This document shows, in pieces, positions 42,601-57,600 of a stretch of DNA of 64,000 nucleotides. The notes beneath the pieces are model-generated. The model was not told the DNA's origin. It searched no databases and saw nothing but the letters and a program-made list of their open reading frames with translations. Position 1 is the stretch's first letter. Each line of letters starts with the position of its first letter. Source of the stretch: Hoplostethus atlanticus (Eukaryota > Chordata > Actinopteri > Trachichthyiformes > Trachichthyidae); assembly GCA_034670405.1 (NCBI GenBank), contig JAXDDX010000013.1, positions 379,001 through 443,000 on the forward strand, given 5' to 3'. The translations under genes and the position numbers were made by a program.

Positions 42601-45600
42601 AAAATAGTCAACAGATAAAACAATAATTACATTTTTTCTACATACTAGTAAGCTTGAACAGAAGAAAATAATATGACCCAAAGATCATTTTCTTGTGATG
42701 CCACTGTGAGTTGATCCAAACTGCTTTATTGATTATTGTTGACTTTACCTTCGCTCCAAGAGCTTGGAGAGTTTGCCCTCATCAGAGCGTTGTTAATTTT
42801 TCAGCCAGCACAGTAAAGTCTGGGAATATATGACTTATCTTCCCCAAAGTGCAAATTAGTTTACATCCATCCAAGTGTTGTACAGCCGAGACATACCTTC
42901 CTTGACGATGAGGGCGCTGTCCTTGGTTTGAGTGGCACATTCACTCAGGCCACACATGTTCTCTGAGTAGATCCTGAAGAAGTACTCGTTCCCCACCACC
43001 AGCTCTGTGATGGTGATGCACGTGCGATGGTAATGCTCAATGCACGTGAACCATTCCTGTAGTGCAGATCAGGCTTAGTCCAAACACGTGATGTAAATAC
43101 CACATCCACAGAGATTTCTCATTGACAATTACAATTAAGTAAACGTGGTAAAATTGATTTCCTACCATGGTCTTTTTGTCTGCTTTCTGAATGGTGTAGC
43201 CTGTTATGGGGGCGTTGCCGCTGTCTTTTGGAGGGGACCAGTCTAGAGCCACATTTCCTCCCCATACCTCCTCAATGGCCACAGACTGGGGAGGCCTGGG
43301 CAGGTCTAACAATCAATTAAACAGTTGATCAATGAATTCAATAATTTCAGTATTTTTAAGTGTAGATTTCAATGTGAAAATAAGTATCAGATAAATACTC
43401 TGCTTTGAAGACAATTTATGTAACAGTAGTAGTAGTAGCAGTAGTAATAGCGTGTAAATCAATGTTTCCTGATTTAAGACTATTTGTACTTGTCCTCCCT
43501 TCGCTCACCTACGATTTGAATATCGATTATGGCTGTGTCCATGTGGTTTTCCACCTGCACTGTCATCTCATACTTCCCAGAGTGGCTGCGTTCTGCTTTA
43601 CGGATGAAGATGATGCTGTCGCAATCTGTGTTACGGATGCTGACATGCGCAGGGTCTATGGGCTTCCCATCCTTCACCCAGCTCACCTTCGGCCTGGGCT
43701 TGCCCTAGACATCACACAGAGTGGCATGGGTTCAGTAATCAGTGCAGAGCTAGGGTGAAGATCTTGGGTGATTGAGTTGGACGATCGCTTTACCAAAAAT
43801 GGCACCACAAGGTTGACTGCTTCTCCAACTCTGCGAGTGCATGTCTGCTTCAAGTGTCGGGGCATGCGGATCTTGGGTGGTTCTGTAGAGGAGATAGAGC
43901 AGAAGGTGTGTGGTAAGGGAGTGATTTTAGATACCAATGTTCTTTTCAACCTTTTCCTCCAAAACACCCCACTTACAAGCCGAGTTGCAGAGGCTCTATA
44001 ACAGAACCTACAGTACAAACTTCTAAAGAGCAGAAAGGAGTTTTCAGAGCTCACCGATAACCTCTTTGACAAGGATGGAGTGCTGAAGGGTCCGAGGAGT
44101 GCTGGCTCCAGCAGCATTGATGGCCTTGACTCGGACTAAGATTTTAGACCCTGGGGGAAGCCCGGTGATGGTGTACTTGGTCTTCTCTGTCAGCTCCTTG
44201 TTGGAACATATCCACTCATCAGCTGTGGGAAACAGCACATCTGACTATGAGGTTCAGTTTGAAACACGAATAGCATTCACCGAGTCCTATTGCGTTTAAA
44301 TCTATATTTCTGTTTCTGTCTATTTCTGCTGCTGATTCTGTTTTGTGGGTATTGAACATGCAAAAACGTGTACAAATAACTTAGGAGATACATCAATCGA
44401 GGGTGTCTCACTTCCTTCTATGCAGTACTCCACCATGTATCCATCCAGGCCGGCAGCTCCAATGGTGTCGGGAGGACGCCACTTCATGGTCACTGTGTTG
44501 TCAGTGACATCATCCACAACCAGCATGGTGGGCTCACTAGTCACAGCTGTGTGGAGATGGATGGAGGTTGGAGAGATCACAAGGCTCATACCCACCGTTC
44601 CTCATTTGTTTTCCAACAATGGATATGAAAGAGATAGGGAAACTGATCATGCATATCATGTACAGCCATTTTAGCATGTTATGAACATGTGAGCAGGGCG
44701 CCTCTCTTGCCAGCTGGTATGCCATCAATCTGCTCATCAGATCTCATTAGACTCTGCTCTTGCCGTCTATTCTTATATTCTGACTCATATTTAACTTATA
44801 TTGAACCCTCTGACAGGCCTGATCTCCTAAACCTCTAATCCGGAGATGATTTGGCAGCCATTATAAAGACATATTTAATATCTTCTAAAGCTCCTGCGTG
44901 TCCAGTGGAGGTCACAGTCAGAATGCTTGGGATAGTGGGGTATGGGGAGGGACAGCTGCACCGGGGTACCAAGGGCAGATCCCACATGCACACAGTATCA
45001 CAGGCCCACTCCTTGAAATTTCATGCATTATTATGAAATGGTTGCTGTATATTATCTTACTTAAGGGTGTAATGCTTTCCTGGACATATCATTGGCAGCA
45101 ACAGTTTTAGTTCAAAGGCCAGTGTTTACACCGCTAAGTGGACACCTGAACAAGATTTTACGGCTACTCACCGAGGGGAATAAAGGCTTTGGATGGTCCC
45201 GCTAGGGTTTGGACACCCCGATGGCATTGACTGCAAAGATCCGCACTTCGTATGGCACTCCCTCAATCATCTTCTTGGGTTCGAATGCTGTTTCTTTGAT
45301 GAGGTCAAAGTTCAGCCTCATCCACCTAGAACTCTGTTTCTTTTTTCTCTCGATGAAATAGCCTTTAAAGGGACATTCAGGAAGCTAGTCGTTAATTGCC
45401 AACACACACCAGTGTAATCTAATGTGAAACGCCAATATGCAATGTTTACCTAATATCGGTGAACCCCCGTCATATAGTGGGTGTTCCCATGTCATTGAGC
45501 ACCAGTCACCGCCCACCACTGGAACCAAGGGAGCATCGGGAGGGTCTGGGATGTCTGCAGACAACACAAGTCCATATTAATGATTGACGAGACAAATGGA

Positions 45601-48600
45601 AATGTGCAGTTCTCTCCACGGTCTCTTGATTTGAAGTATTTGTCGTGTTGTCTCTTACCTACAACCTTGATTTTGACACTGGCTGTGGCCTCGCCAGCCT
45701 CATTCTGCAGGACTATCTTGTAGTTCCCTGAGTCTTCCCTCTCTGTGACTTCAATGGTCAGGCTGGTCTGGTCGCCAAATGTTTCAGCACGGACACGATG
45801 CCCAGAGTCAAGAATGACCTGAGAGAGAAAGACAGAGAAAATGACATATATGGCTTTATAGATGAATATTTAAGATTATTTGAAAATCAGAGCCATGTTG
45901 ACCAAGTGATGAAAATCAAAAGCAAAAATGTAGACAGATGAATTAGACCGCTCACCCTCTCTCCCTTCATCCACACCACCCTGGGTGCTGGTTCTCCACT
46001 GATGGGGATTTCCAAGCGTAGTTTGCTTCCTGCCACAATTGTCACTGTGTTGTCGGGGAAGTTCAAGCTGTCCAAGCGCACCTTTGGTGGGTCTGCAGGA
46101 AATTGAATCAAATCATAAAAAATGTGAAGTTGAACTTTTTGTTTTAAACAGTGTTGTTGAGATGTTAAAAAAATGACCAGTTGAAAGATAGCTTCTGTAC
46201 CAATGATATGAATTTTGGCAGAGAGGCTCTGTGAGTAGCCCTCGGGTACAAAAGTATAATCCCCTGTATCATGAAGGGAGGTGGTCGCGATTTCAAGTCG
46301 GTGGTCCCTGAAAAACCAAGATGACATTAGTTGTGTGAAGTTGGTTGATCAGTGGAACAGGTTGATTAATCAGTATACACAACAAAAGCAAACAAGTATT
46401 ACTAGGTTTATATGAAAGTAAAAGCCATCCAGCCATCTGTGGAATCCTTTTGGGTGGCCAATACCAGGGATGATTGCCTACATTTTTTTTACTTTATTAC
46501 AGCAATTACCTTTTGGGTTGCAAGGATTCCATAGGCAATGCTGAAGGATGATTCCAGAGAAAGGAAAGAGAGGACATACTTGTTTCTATGCAGGATGTTG
46601 ATGCGGTCACTGGGCTGGATCAGCTGTCCATTCCTGTACCAGCGGCCTGGCACGTTGCCTGGGTAGATCTCACAGTGCAGCTTGAGGGGCTGACCCAACA
46701 TCACCGTCACATTCTGCAGGTTCTGAAAGATCTTCAGTGGTTTCACTAAAAGAGGTGGAGAGAGTTGAGAATGGAATTGAATAAACAATTACTACCGATT
46801 CCTTTGAAAAGCAAGTGAGCGGGGAGAAAAGTCTGAAAATGTGAGCGATGCTACATACAGTCAACCTGTACGTGAGCCTCAGACGTGCCACCAGTGGCCA
46901 TGATGGAGTATGTCCCACTGTCTTCCTTGGAGGCATCATCAATGACTAGGTAGTGTTTCATTCCCTCACACTTAACTCGGTATCTGGAGCGCACCCCTGT
47001 CGGAACCTCAACACCATTCTTCATCCTGAAGGAGGCCACAGGCAAATAAACAAAAAATGTAAAGGTGCTATGTGTAGCATTTTTAAACATCAATATATCA
47101 TGATCAAATTGATTGTAAGATGTTCATCTAATTACTGTAAACAAATGAGACCATGGCCAAGATGTTGGTAGCCTCTATCTCACACCAGGAGTATTGTTAG
47201 TACTAGACCACATTTCCTATAAACCCCACTGCTTCCTGTCGCAAAGTGGATGTTGCCACTTGTACCCGCGCCCTACTTTTGTTTACTCTTTTTGCTTTAT
47301 TGAAGAGAATAAACAGGTAAGAGGAGATTTTTCCATCGCTCTTTCACTCCCTCCACCATCTGGCTTTTCCAGAAAAGGCGAAAATGCAAAAAAAAAAAAA
47401 AACAATCTCCAAAATTCGACCTTGTGGCACACAATGTAAAAGGGTGGTAGACGCTGCCAATCTTTTTGGTGATGGTCTCATTTGGTCATAATAATGTCTC
47501 AAAATTAAAGTGGTAATGATTTAGTGATGTTAAAATGTTGTTGCACCTTTAAGTAATTGTCCCTATTATAGACTTACCATTTCACTTGAGCGCCTTCCTC
47601 TGACACCTCACACTCCAACTCAATCCTCTCATTCACTGTGGTCTTCACAGGCTCAATACTTTTAACTATCTTAATTGGTAGCTCTGCAGACAAGGGATAT
47701 CAAAGAAATGAAAGATGTACTGCTTTCCTCACAATGAGGAACAGGCATGTCAATTGATTGGCACGCTAACATACCCTGCATGTGACCTAAGGCAATATCA
47801 ATTATATAAATGTGAACATTCATAACGATACCTTTGACAAACAGCTCTGTGGTGCACTTCTCATCTCCTGCCGCTACGGCGTAGGCGGCATCATCGTTCA
47901 CGGTGCAGTTATTGATGACCATAATCCTTTGTGTGCCCTTGTGCTCAAAAATATACCTAAGCAGGAATTCCACTAGTTACATCACATCAAAATTACATCA
48001 AATTGTGGCCAAAGAAAGAAATATTTGCTAGCTGGTAAAATAACAAGTAATATTTTCTTAGATTAAAAACTTAAATGTGTTGACAAAAAAAGCTATAAAG
48101 AAATGCCACATCATTCAAAAGCCAATCCCAACATGCATCATGTGTGCGCTGACACGGCACAAACCCAAAGGTCAGACTAGACAGAGGGGTGGGGTCACAC
48201 CAAAGGTCTGTGTGGAGAAGGGAAATCAACTGGACGGATGGACTTACTTCCTTTGACTTATGGTCAGCAGTGGAGCCAGAATGGGGCCGGAGCACAGGAA
48301 GTGTGCAGGAAAGTGATTATGGCAGACAGGAAGGAGCACCATGGCATGACACGACAGATAGACAGACAAAGACAAGACAGAGAGACATCATGCCTGGAGA
48401 GGTATGTTGTCGCCAATAGTATTACAACAAAGAAGAGGATATAGTGGACTCTTCGACACGGGGAATCCTGGAAAATATGCCCCCGGAGATCAAAGCCAGA
48501 AAACTGCAATAACCTCCCAGATGGCTTTAACTTCGCATGGCTTTGAATTGCGACTTGAGATCATGTAAGACTAAGCATAGTTTTTCTCTTGTTTATGACA

Positions 48601-51600
48601 CTATAGGTCCACGATCATGGTTAATCCAAGAATTAACATTAGACAGCAGAGAGAACTGAAATTAGCTTTTTGATTATGTTTGGGACGTTTTGGGCTATTA
48701 AGGTAAAGCTAATGGCCACAGAACGGTCATGGTCATAGTAGCAACAAAACTGGTAGAAAACAGTAAGAAAGGAAAGTACAGTGAAGCTAAGTGAAGTACA
48801 GTGAAGTGTAGCTATTGTTGTTAACTGCATTGCGTTTTTTAAGACGAAAAGTTACATTTATTATTGCTGTTAAAGTGGTTGAGATCACTTGCTAAAGCAC
48901 AACACATTTTTATAATCTCGTAAATTTCTCCAACATTTACCACGTGATATAGCATCTTTTAAAACTGTTACAAAGCCAGACTTAGTTAAAGACCTATGGA
49001 GGAGGTACCGCCTTTTTCCCCTACGGAGAAGGACATGTAGTTAAAAGACAACAGTTGACATCATACACTGCATTTGCACCCAAATGAAGCCCTGAAGCCA
49101 TGTACAGCCACGTGAACACATAATGGTCTTATCATGCCAGTTAAGATGTTGTGGAAACTGCTCATCACAGTGGATAGAACATTATCAGCTGGCAATGGTT
49201 CACAGTGCAGTGGTGTGGACCGGCACTATGTGACGAGAGCTGTGTTGTGGAGGTCATGTGAGGTCAAAGTGGAAAACGGTGGCCTTATGCTACACTGGAA
49301 ATACTTTCTTACTAAAATATTTAATATTTGAGGGTTATTTATGAATGTGTATGTCAGTGTGGTACTCTGGTGAATCTGTATGTGTGTGGTGTAAAACATG
49401 TGAACCATTGTTTTTTAGAGATGTGACAAAATAAAACACATAATACCACAGGGCAGGCAAGATAGGCAAAACCACAAATGAGAAACATTTCATGGAAAAT
49501 CTCCAAAATGCTTTTCATTTGTGCGGTGTTGAAGGGGGAAAGGACATAGAAGATACACTGAAACATGAAAACAATGTTTGTTACATACTTTGGGGTGGGC
49601 CTGATTTCCTGTCCGTTCTTGTACCATTTCAGTTCAACTGTGGGGTCGGCCAGATCCACCACTAAGCGGATCTTTCCTCCCTTATCCGCCTGATATGCAG
49701 ATTCCAACTTTTTTGAAAAAGCTTTGAAAAAGACAAAACACAGAGGACACAGGGGAGATTGAAGAAACATTGAAATTGAAAGTCATTGAAAGTAATCATG
49801 CTCCTTTTCAAGATCAAGACCAAAGATCAAAGCTAATATTAACCAGGCTGTTGAGCATTGCATTGCACAGTTCTGCCACAGGAGAACAATGGTGAACATT
49901 GATTTACCCTCGCTCTTCTTCTCCTCTTTCTTGGTCCTCTTCAGCCTCCTGAGCAGGCCCCTCAGATCTGTGATGCCGTAGGTAAAGGCAATCTTCTCAT
50001 ACTCATCTGGCCGGGCTGTCTTCAGGATCTCCCACACGTCCACCTCTGGAACCTCCTCCTGCTTGGGCTCCCTGGTGGTGCCGGATATGAGGGGAGGATG
50101 TGAGGCTAGCGGTCATAAGTTGATGTTTGCAACATGTCCTGAGGAACTGCTTATTACGGGGAAGGGAGGCTAACCTGTGGCATGGATGGCTTTGAGGCAC
50201 CGGTAGGGGATAGAGGAAGCAACTGGGACGGCTACTAGATGGACGTAACTGCATAAAGTCTAATATAACTGGAAGGTTTTCAATGTGGCTTCGGATCTCG
50301 GAGACGCAAAGCTGGACAACAACTTCTTCAGGGTGATAATCTGTTCTTTCTGTTTTGCTCCTGCCCTTTTTTTCTTAACCTATCACCGCCTAAGGAGCTC
50401 CTCAGGACATGTCACACAAAGGGATGGGCACGGTAAGCTGTCTGCCTGTGCTTTGACATCAGCCCTGGAGTCAAGCGTTAAGTGTTGGGGGAGCAGCACT
50501 ACGAACACAGAAGGGGTGTGCGACGGTGATGCCCTAAGAGACAAACTTGTGTTGGGTTTGTTTTGTCTGTTTGTTTTTTTCATGTCGATCCACTGGGATA
50601 TCTTTATAGCTGTTCAATATAGAGACACAAAGATGAGAATGCTCAGTGAAATGTATTTTAAAATACGTAGGCTATATTTCTTTTGATAGTTGGTACCATG
50701 GACAGCAATTGGTTAGGATGTGGCACTTGCCATACTTTAGACTAAGTGAGTCCAAAATAGCTGTTGTAGTCTTTTTTGACCAAATTGACCAAAAAGGAGA
50801 TACCAGAAATACCAGAAATTTGCAGCTCTTCATCTCAATGAAATTTGGTCTACAGGCACTGAGGCTAATTATTAATCATACGTTTGATTTTGATTAGTGC
50901 ACAAGAATATAAGCTACCACACAATGACTTAAAGCTAATATTATAAAACTTGTCAGGAACTCTATTTTGAACAAATCTCATACTAGATATAAGGTGTTCG
51001 GCTTTGCAGTCCTTGTTTTAGGTTTGCGGTCTGTATCAGTGGACAGAGGGGGAATATGAAAGGGCAGTTGGATACATCTTAATGAGGGATTTGGACCAGG
51101 GTTGGGTTCTTTTAGTTGACGCTGTTATAAGATTTAAGGGAAAGATTTGGGAGATGAAACAAAATGAGTGATGATTTTATCAGTGTTGTAGTATTAATAG
51201 AACACAGTGTTTGTATTTCTTTCTAAATAACTAAATAACTGAATACAGTATAATTCAATAGATTGTAATGATAGAGTTTTTGTGAAATAATTGGTGGAAA
51301 TGCAGCATGCAGGGATATAAGGGAAAACCTCCACAAAGAGGACATATCGTTCAGTATCTTTCTCCTATGAACTGGCCCATCCCTTTGCTTGTTTGTTTGT
51401 TTCAGTCATCACTTCAGAGATGCTCTGACACTGTTAGATGATGAAGGTGTCCGTAGGAGATGTTAGATCTGTGAGATCCAGGTTAATAAGCATGTCGCCC
51501 TGGACGTGAGTAGATCCATTAGTCGGCTGAATAAAGAACATTCAGTCAGCCCTTTCTTTCAGAGACATTTTCCCAAATGTCCGAAAGGTTTGAGGTGAAT

Positions 51601-54600
51601 AGCATGAAATATTATTCCATTCTTTGTTTGTATTTCTCATCTGTTTATTTTCAGGCAATTATCGAGAAGGCTGAAATAAACATTGTTGTATTTGCCTTAT
51701 ATTTCTAAATTGAAATAAAATGACAATGTAGCGATAACACTATTTAACAGCATCATTTCTGGATGGTCCGCCAGCACATCATTAATGATCCAAAATGGTG
51801 CACTTTGCCTCAAAACGATGGCATTCAACTTCACTGCTTCATGAAGGGTGCTCGCCCATTCGACTGCTACAGCGGGTTTACGGTGCAAAGCCCATTTCCA
51901 TCATTACTGATTGCTGACAGAGCATTTACGAATGCTGCCTTCAAATGAAGTGTTACCGTACTACAGGAGGCCAACACTCTTGCTTGTCCAATTCCTAGAG
52001 CTACATTTCATGCTGGGGACTCTACAGGATTACAGTACTTACCCGCAGTAAGGTCTAATCGTTTTAATACCTATGGTATTCTCTCTACTAACCTTTGATT
52101 TCTGAATGTGTAGGGAAGAAGAAGAGACAGGCCCAAAATAAATGTGTAATTTTATGTCAGTGAACAGTGTCACTGCCTAGGTCTATTTGAACTCACACTT
52201 CTATATTAAAAACAGAATTTTGTTTGACCAAGAAAAATGGAAGAAAAATCAAACCCAAAACTCAAAAACACAGCTCAGTCTGTGAGGGTTGAAATAGTAT
52301 TCTGCACGGTATCATATGACAACATCTAAAATATGTATTGTTTCATGGTGTAGATTCACCACAGTATTTTTGGGTTAGCATATGTATCATCTTTAAAAAA
52401 TATATTTGCCGCTCATACAGAAATATTTTAACAACAATATCATGCCATACATAGATATGTTGTAATGCACACAATATACTATGTGGTAACAATAGTGAAT
52501 AGTGAATTTGGAAGAGAAAAAGAGTGAATGATGGTTGCGATTGCAACATTCACAAAAGATCAAAAAGAAAGAACCACACCCAGATAAGGGCTTGAAAATA
52601 ATGACAAAAAGAAAAGAAACATCCACTTATGGGCGGGACATGATTCTCACCTATGTTTAAGGAGACCACTAAAGTCAAGCTCCCCTGCATCGTCTTGTCC
52701 TTCACTGCTGTTGTTAACAAGAAGAGATTAATAAAGATTTAATTATAAAAGAAAAAAAACAGATACAGGCACTAAAACAATGCTAAAAGAACAACACAAA
52801 GCAAAGGCTCTGAGGTCAATCAGTGCATTAGCTCCTAACTAACACACGATTGGAGCTTACACAAAACCCTTTGCCTCTTTTCCAATTAAAGGCTTGGAAC
52901 AAATTGGTTTGTGTAAGGAGAGCTTTCCCAGACAATATTGCCACAATGTTTCTGCAATGTTGAAGCAACATTACTGAGCAGCGACATTGTGATACTGCTA
53001 TGGAACTGGGATGCTTTGCATTGCTTTTCAGACACATTGTTGGGAGGGACATAAAATGCAAGCGTTGGCCTTAGAGCAGATAAACACAGAGTTGGCTGGT
53101 TGATTTGTAATTACCTTTGACAAAGGTTAATGACATTTGTACAACCATATTTTCACACACTGATATATCATACAGTAATATTATTTGACGGTGAAACATT
53201 TCATAGTTTGGAATATGACGGCGGCTAAAAATGACGGTCCTTGTTCTCTTCTTCAGGTTGGATGATCCTTTAGTAATATTAACAGATTGTCAGAGATCCT
53301 ACCCTGAATTAAATACACCCAGGAAACATTGTTACTTATATTGCACCTTTGACACATGGGCTGGTTTAATATACTTTTGTTTGAAGTTTACTTTAATAGA
53401 AAAAGTAATACTAATATCAACATTGTTGTAATTGTACTCTTTTCGTTACCTTCTTTTGAAAGCTGATCGAATATCAATATTCTGTGAGCTCTGTTCAGTT
53501 TCTGTAAGACAGTAACAACAATACATAGTGTACATGTTTTATATCTGTATGTTTTTTGCAGGAAATGTACTAAGATGAATGTAATTGACTGGAATGTGTA
53601 TAACATTGACAAACCTATAACTTCCAAGTCAAATGAACAGCTGTCAAACTTGTCCTTGTAGGTGACCTCACACCTGTAATTTCCAGCATAGTTGTCTTTG
53701 GCCTTGATGATGTGCATCTCAAACGTGTGAACCTGCCGGGGGTGATACATAGGAGTTGGAATAACAGCGCAGGATTTCAAGGATAACAGTCGGATTAGAG
53801 TGCGCATACCTTGGTGAATCGGTCAAAAGTCTCTTTCAGTTGTAAGTGCTTCCCCGTCTTGCTCGCCAGGTCCATCCATTTTCCTTTAAACCACTTAATA
53901 GTTGGTTTGCGTAGAAGATCTTTGGCCTCCACCTTGGCAATGAAGGAGATGTCCGCACCTTGGAAACACAGAAAATACAGCGTGACCACATAGAAAAAGA
54001 TCAGATTGATCAGATTGCCACATGTCACATCAATCTGTAATGACTAAAGTCACAAAATGAAAACTGACTTTTTCATTCATCTATTTAGCAATACATGCCA
54101 AAAGAATCACAAAATCTTTATTTTTTCATATTTTTATATCAGCCCATTACTTTTCCCGTCCCTCCTGTATTCTTAGTGGCTGTTTCACCACATACCAGTA
54201 GATGTACATAAAAATAACAACTAATAATATCATCACAGATTTTTGAACAAAAAGATTAATTAATTTCTAATGATTGTCCTCCATACTACACCAACATCTT
54301 GTTTCAACTGGAAATATGTCAAATTGTGGAAGCAAGGGGCTTTCAAAATGCCACCTCACTGTGACTTTAATAAAGATTCTGAGTTTGTTTACAGGACTGA
54401 GACATTCTGTGGGCTTATCAGAAGGAGAATCAGTGCAGCACACCCTTTGGACCTGTCAATACCCCCATGCAAAGTCTAGGATTTCCCTCTTGTACTTCAA
54501 CCAGCTCCTTTTTACGGTGCCGTCACTCACCCACAGTGACGGAGCCGCCCTGGGGCTTTACTATCAGCAGGGTGGACAGTGGTGGGGTGTCAATGGGCTT

Positions 54601-57600
54601 GTCCAGGTCCTCTGGTAGCTGGCCCTCTCCCAGAGACCACACTGGTCAGTGAGGAGAGACACGCACATAAACACACCATCACACAGAGACCTCCGTGAAC
54701 GAGAATAATAGAGCCACACAGTTTAGGAATCCATACACCCACCTTTCACTTTTCATCTGAAAGTATTAATCTTACCAGAGGAGAGAGACGGACAGACAGA
54801 CACACCAAGAGACAGACAACACATTTTCACACTTCTCAACCATCATACCTCAAACACACGCACAAATTAAGCTCTTTGCAACATGGAAAGCATGGAACAG
54901 ACAATATGGAACACACAACAAAAAACATCTCATTGCCAGGAGGGGCAACAAGAGAAAACTTGACCATTTTCAGCACTTATAGGAGGGGGAAAATCATCTT
55001 TGTTTTGTAGACGCTCCAGTCTTGTTCGTGATGCCAGAGGTCTGAGTCTTGATGAGTCACACCGTTGCCATACCGTTCTTATACTCCACATCTAGTAGAT
55101 GTTCTAAAGGTGCTATGGACCTAAGTTGGTCCTTGAGACAAAACCGCTCCTGACATTTTATACGAGCTGACTGTAAAGCCCACTGTAAAACGTGAAACTA
55201 CTTTTTATCCATTTTCACATGGCCAGATTTCCAAAAGCCCCAAAGCACCTTACAAGCAGTGGAGAGGAAAAATGGAGTTTCCACTATGACGTTTCAGGAA
55301 ACCAATCTTTTTCATAGAGTGTAACATAGTCTCTGACTAAATTAACCTGGACTCTTCAAGACTGCCGAGCGAAGTTCCATTTAACCAGGTAGAAAAAAGG
55401 AAACCAGTGGAGTCACTGATCAATCAGTTGAAACAATGTACGTGACTCCACTGACCGGGACAATCTTTTTTTGACTACCACTGTCAGACATTATTACCTG
55501 AGTCTTTTCTCCCCATGGCTGGCACAGGGACGCTATCATCTAAACAAAGACAGAGAGAAATTTACAGCATATTATATGGAATAGTACTGTAAAGTCCGTT
55601 GGAGCAAGCACACACCAAAAAAAAAAGAAAAAAACCCAAAACAAAACCAGGACCAACAAGCAATAAAAGACTCTAGGAATCAAATACCTGTAGTTCTGTC
55701 TTAGTTTTACACTTTACTCTCCATTATTGGCCTTCCTACTATAAATTTGTAAATCGACCAATGAATATCGATTGCTACTTAAATGTGAAAATCCACCTTG
55801 CGAGTACGAACATGATTGTATTATGACAGAATTCCAAATGTATACACATAAATGTAAATTTATGTGTCACAAATCTTTGAATTTGTTAATGAGTGTTAAT
55901 ATGTTAAATTTGGAACATCTTCACTTTCTTCTGTTGTAAAACGAACTCGCAAGCACACCAAAACATCTGGAAATAAACATGTCTCCAAACATGTCTCCTA
56001 CATCCAGACAGTTGGACATTGTGATTTAGAGTAGGCTACCGGTTTGGTTGGTGAGATTAACAAAGAGATCTTACTAGGCAGCTCAATAGAGAGTTTCTTG
56101 AGTGAACTGGCATCCTCTGTGAAAAAAGCACAGTATCATTGATATTAATAAGGATAAGCTATTTTTGATGTTTTTTAAGTATATTTCAACTGAACCAGAT
56201 GATCGAAGAGAAAAGCTCTGAGATAAATCGTAGAAAATGAAATGAAAATAAATAGAAGACAACTTAAAAAAGAAAAAAAAAAATAGCATAGTGACATTAA
56301 AGGGGAATATCACTATATTCTAGGTTATCCACATAGCCGAGGAGAGTTCAGTTAGTATTTGTCAATGTGAAAATGTTTTTCCCCAAAGCTAGAAATCAGA
56401 AAAAATGTATTAATTTGTCATGTCATGCTGACATAAAGCCTGGAGCTGGTCCATGGAGAATGATGTTGAGTCAAGTTGCACTATGACACAGTCACCCTAC
56501 TCCACTCCAGTTCATTTTTCCAGTTCAGTTTTACATCTGAGTGACATTGCACATTGGACTGAGGGATACATTTTTATGGTCCCCTACTTCTAGATATGGG
56601 AAATCATTTTTACTTTTGACTAATACACACCAAACTGTCCTGGGACATAGGAACAACATATTTAAAAGCTCAGATTCAGGGGTATTCCCTTTTAATGTGG
56701 TCTAAAAAGATATTACAAGCAATAGAATATTACAAATACATGTATAATATTTCCATATATACATAATATATGCATATACATGATGAGCATCCATGTATTT
56801 AGCTAGTACATATAATACATACATGTCAGATGTAATTGTCACATCCGTACCTTTATTTCAGATAAATAAAGGTGAATGTGCTCGTCGGAATTATGTTGTG
56901 GCATTTCTGTCTTTGCAGAGAAATCACACACTTACTGTATGTATGTCAGTGCACAGACATACATCACAATATTTTCAGATTTGACTGGAATATTCTGTAG
57001 CATAAACTATAATCCATTTGAGTTATTAGAGAGTACTTTTCTGCCTGCGTCTTATTGTTAGAAAAAAAAAAATTATGTGAGGCAGCTTTAGAGTATGTTA
57101 TTTCTTGGTTCTTCCCAAAATTTCCAAAGCACTTGAGAGTTGATGTGAGCCTGACCTAGGGCGATTGCTCCACGGCCACCGTCCTCAAGAGGTGAAGAGG
57201 AAATAATTAGGAAGTACTAAGGGTGGGTTGCTATGGGTACCAACCTGGTGGGGGTGTTGGGGTTGGGCTACTGGCTGCAGCATCATCATCATTATCTGCA
57301 ATAAAGGTGTCATTGACAAATAGACCCACCTATCAAAAAGCTCCAAGTCCATCACTGGCAGGCCAACAAGACACAAGACTGGCAGGCCAACAAGGCCATA
57401 AGATGAGACATGCGAGACAAAATAGACTTTGAGTGGAACATGCAGCTCTTTGACATGGAGAGTGAGACCAAACTGTCAGCCAACAGTTCGTGTGATTGGC
57501 TTGTGCCCTATATGACCTTAACTATGTCTAAGAGATGGAGCTGGTGTGTAACATCAAGGCTTTGTGCTCAGCGCCGCAAGCTTCTCAAGATGCCGTAAAA

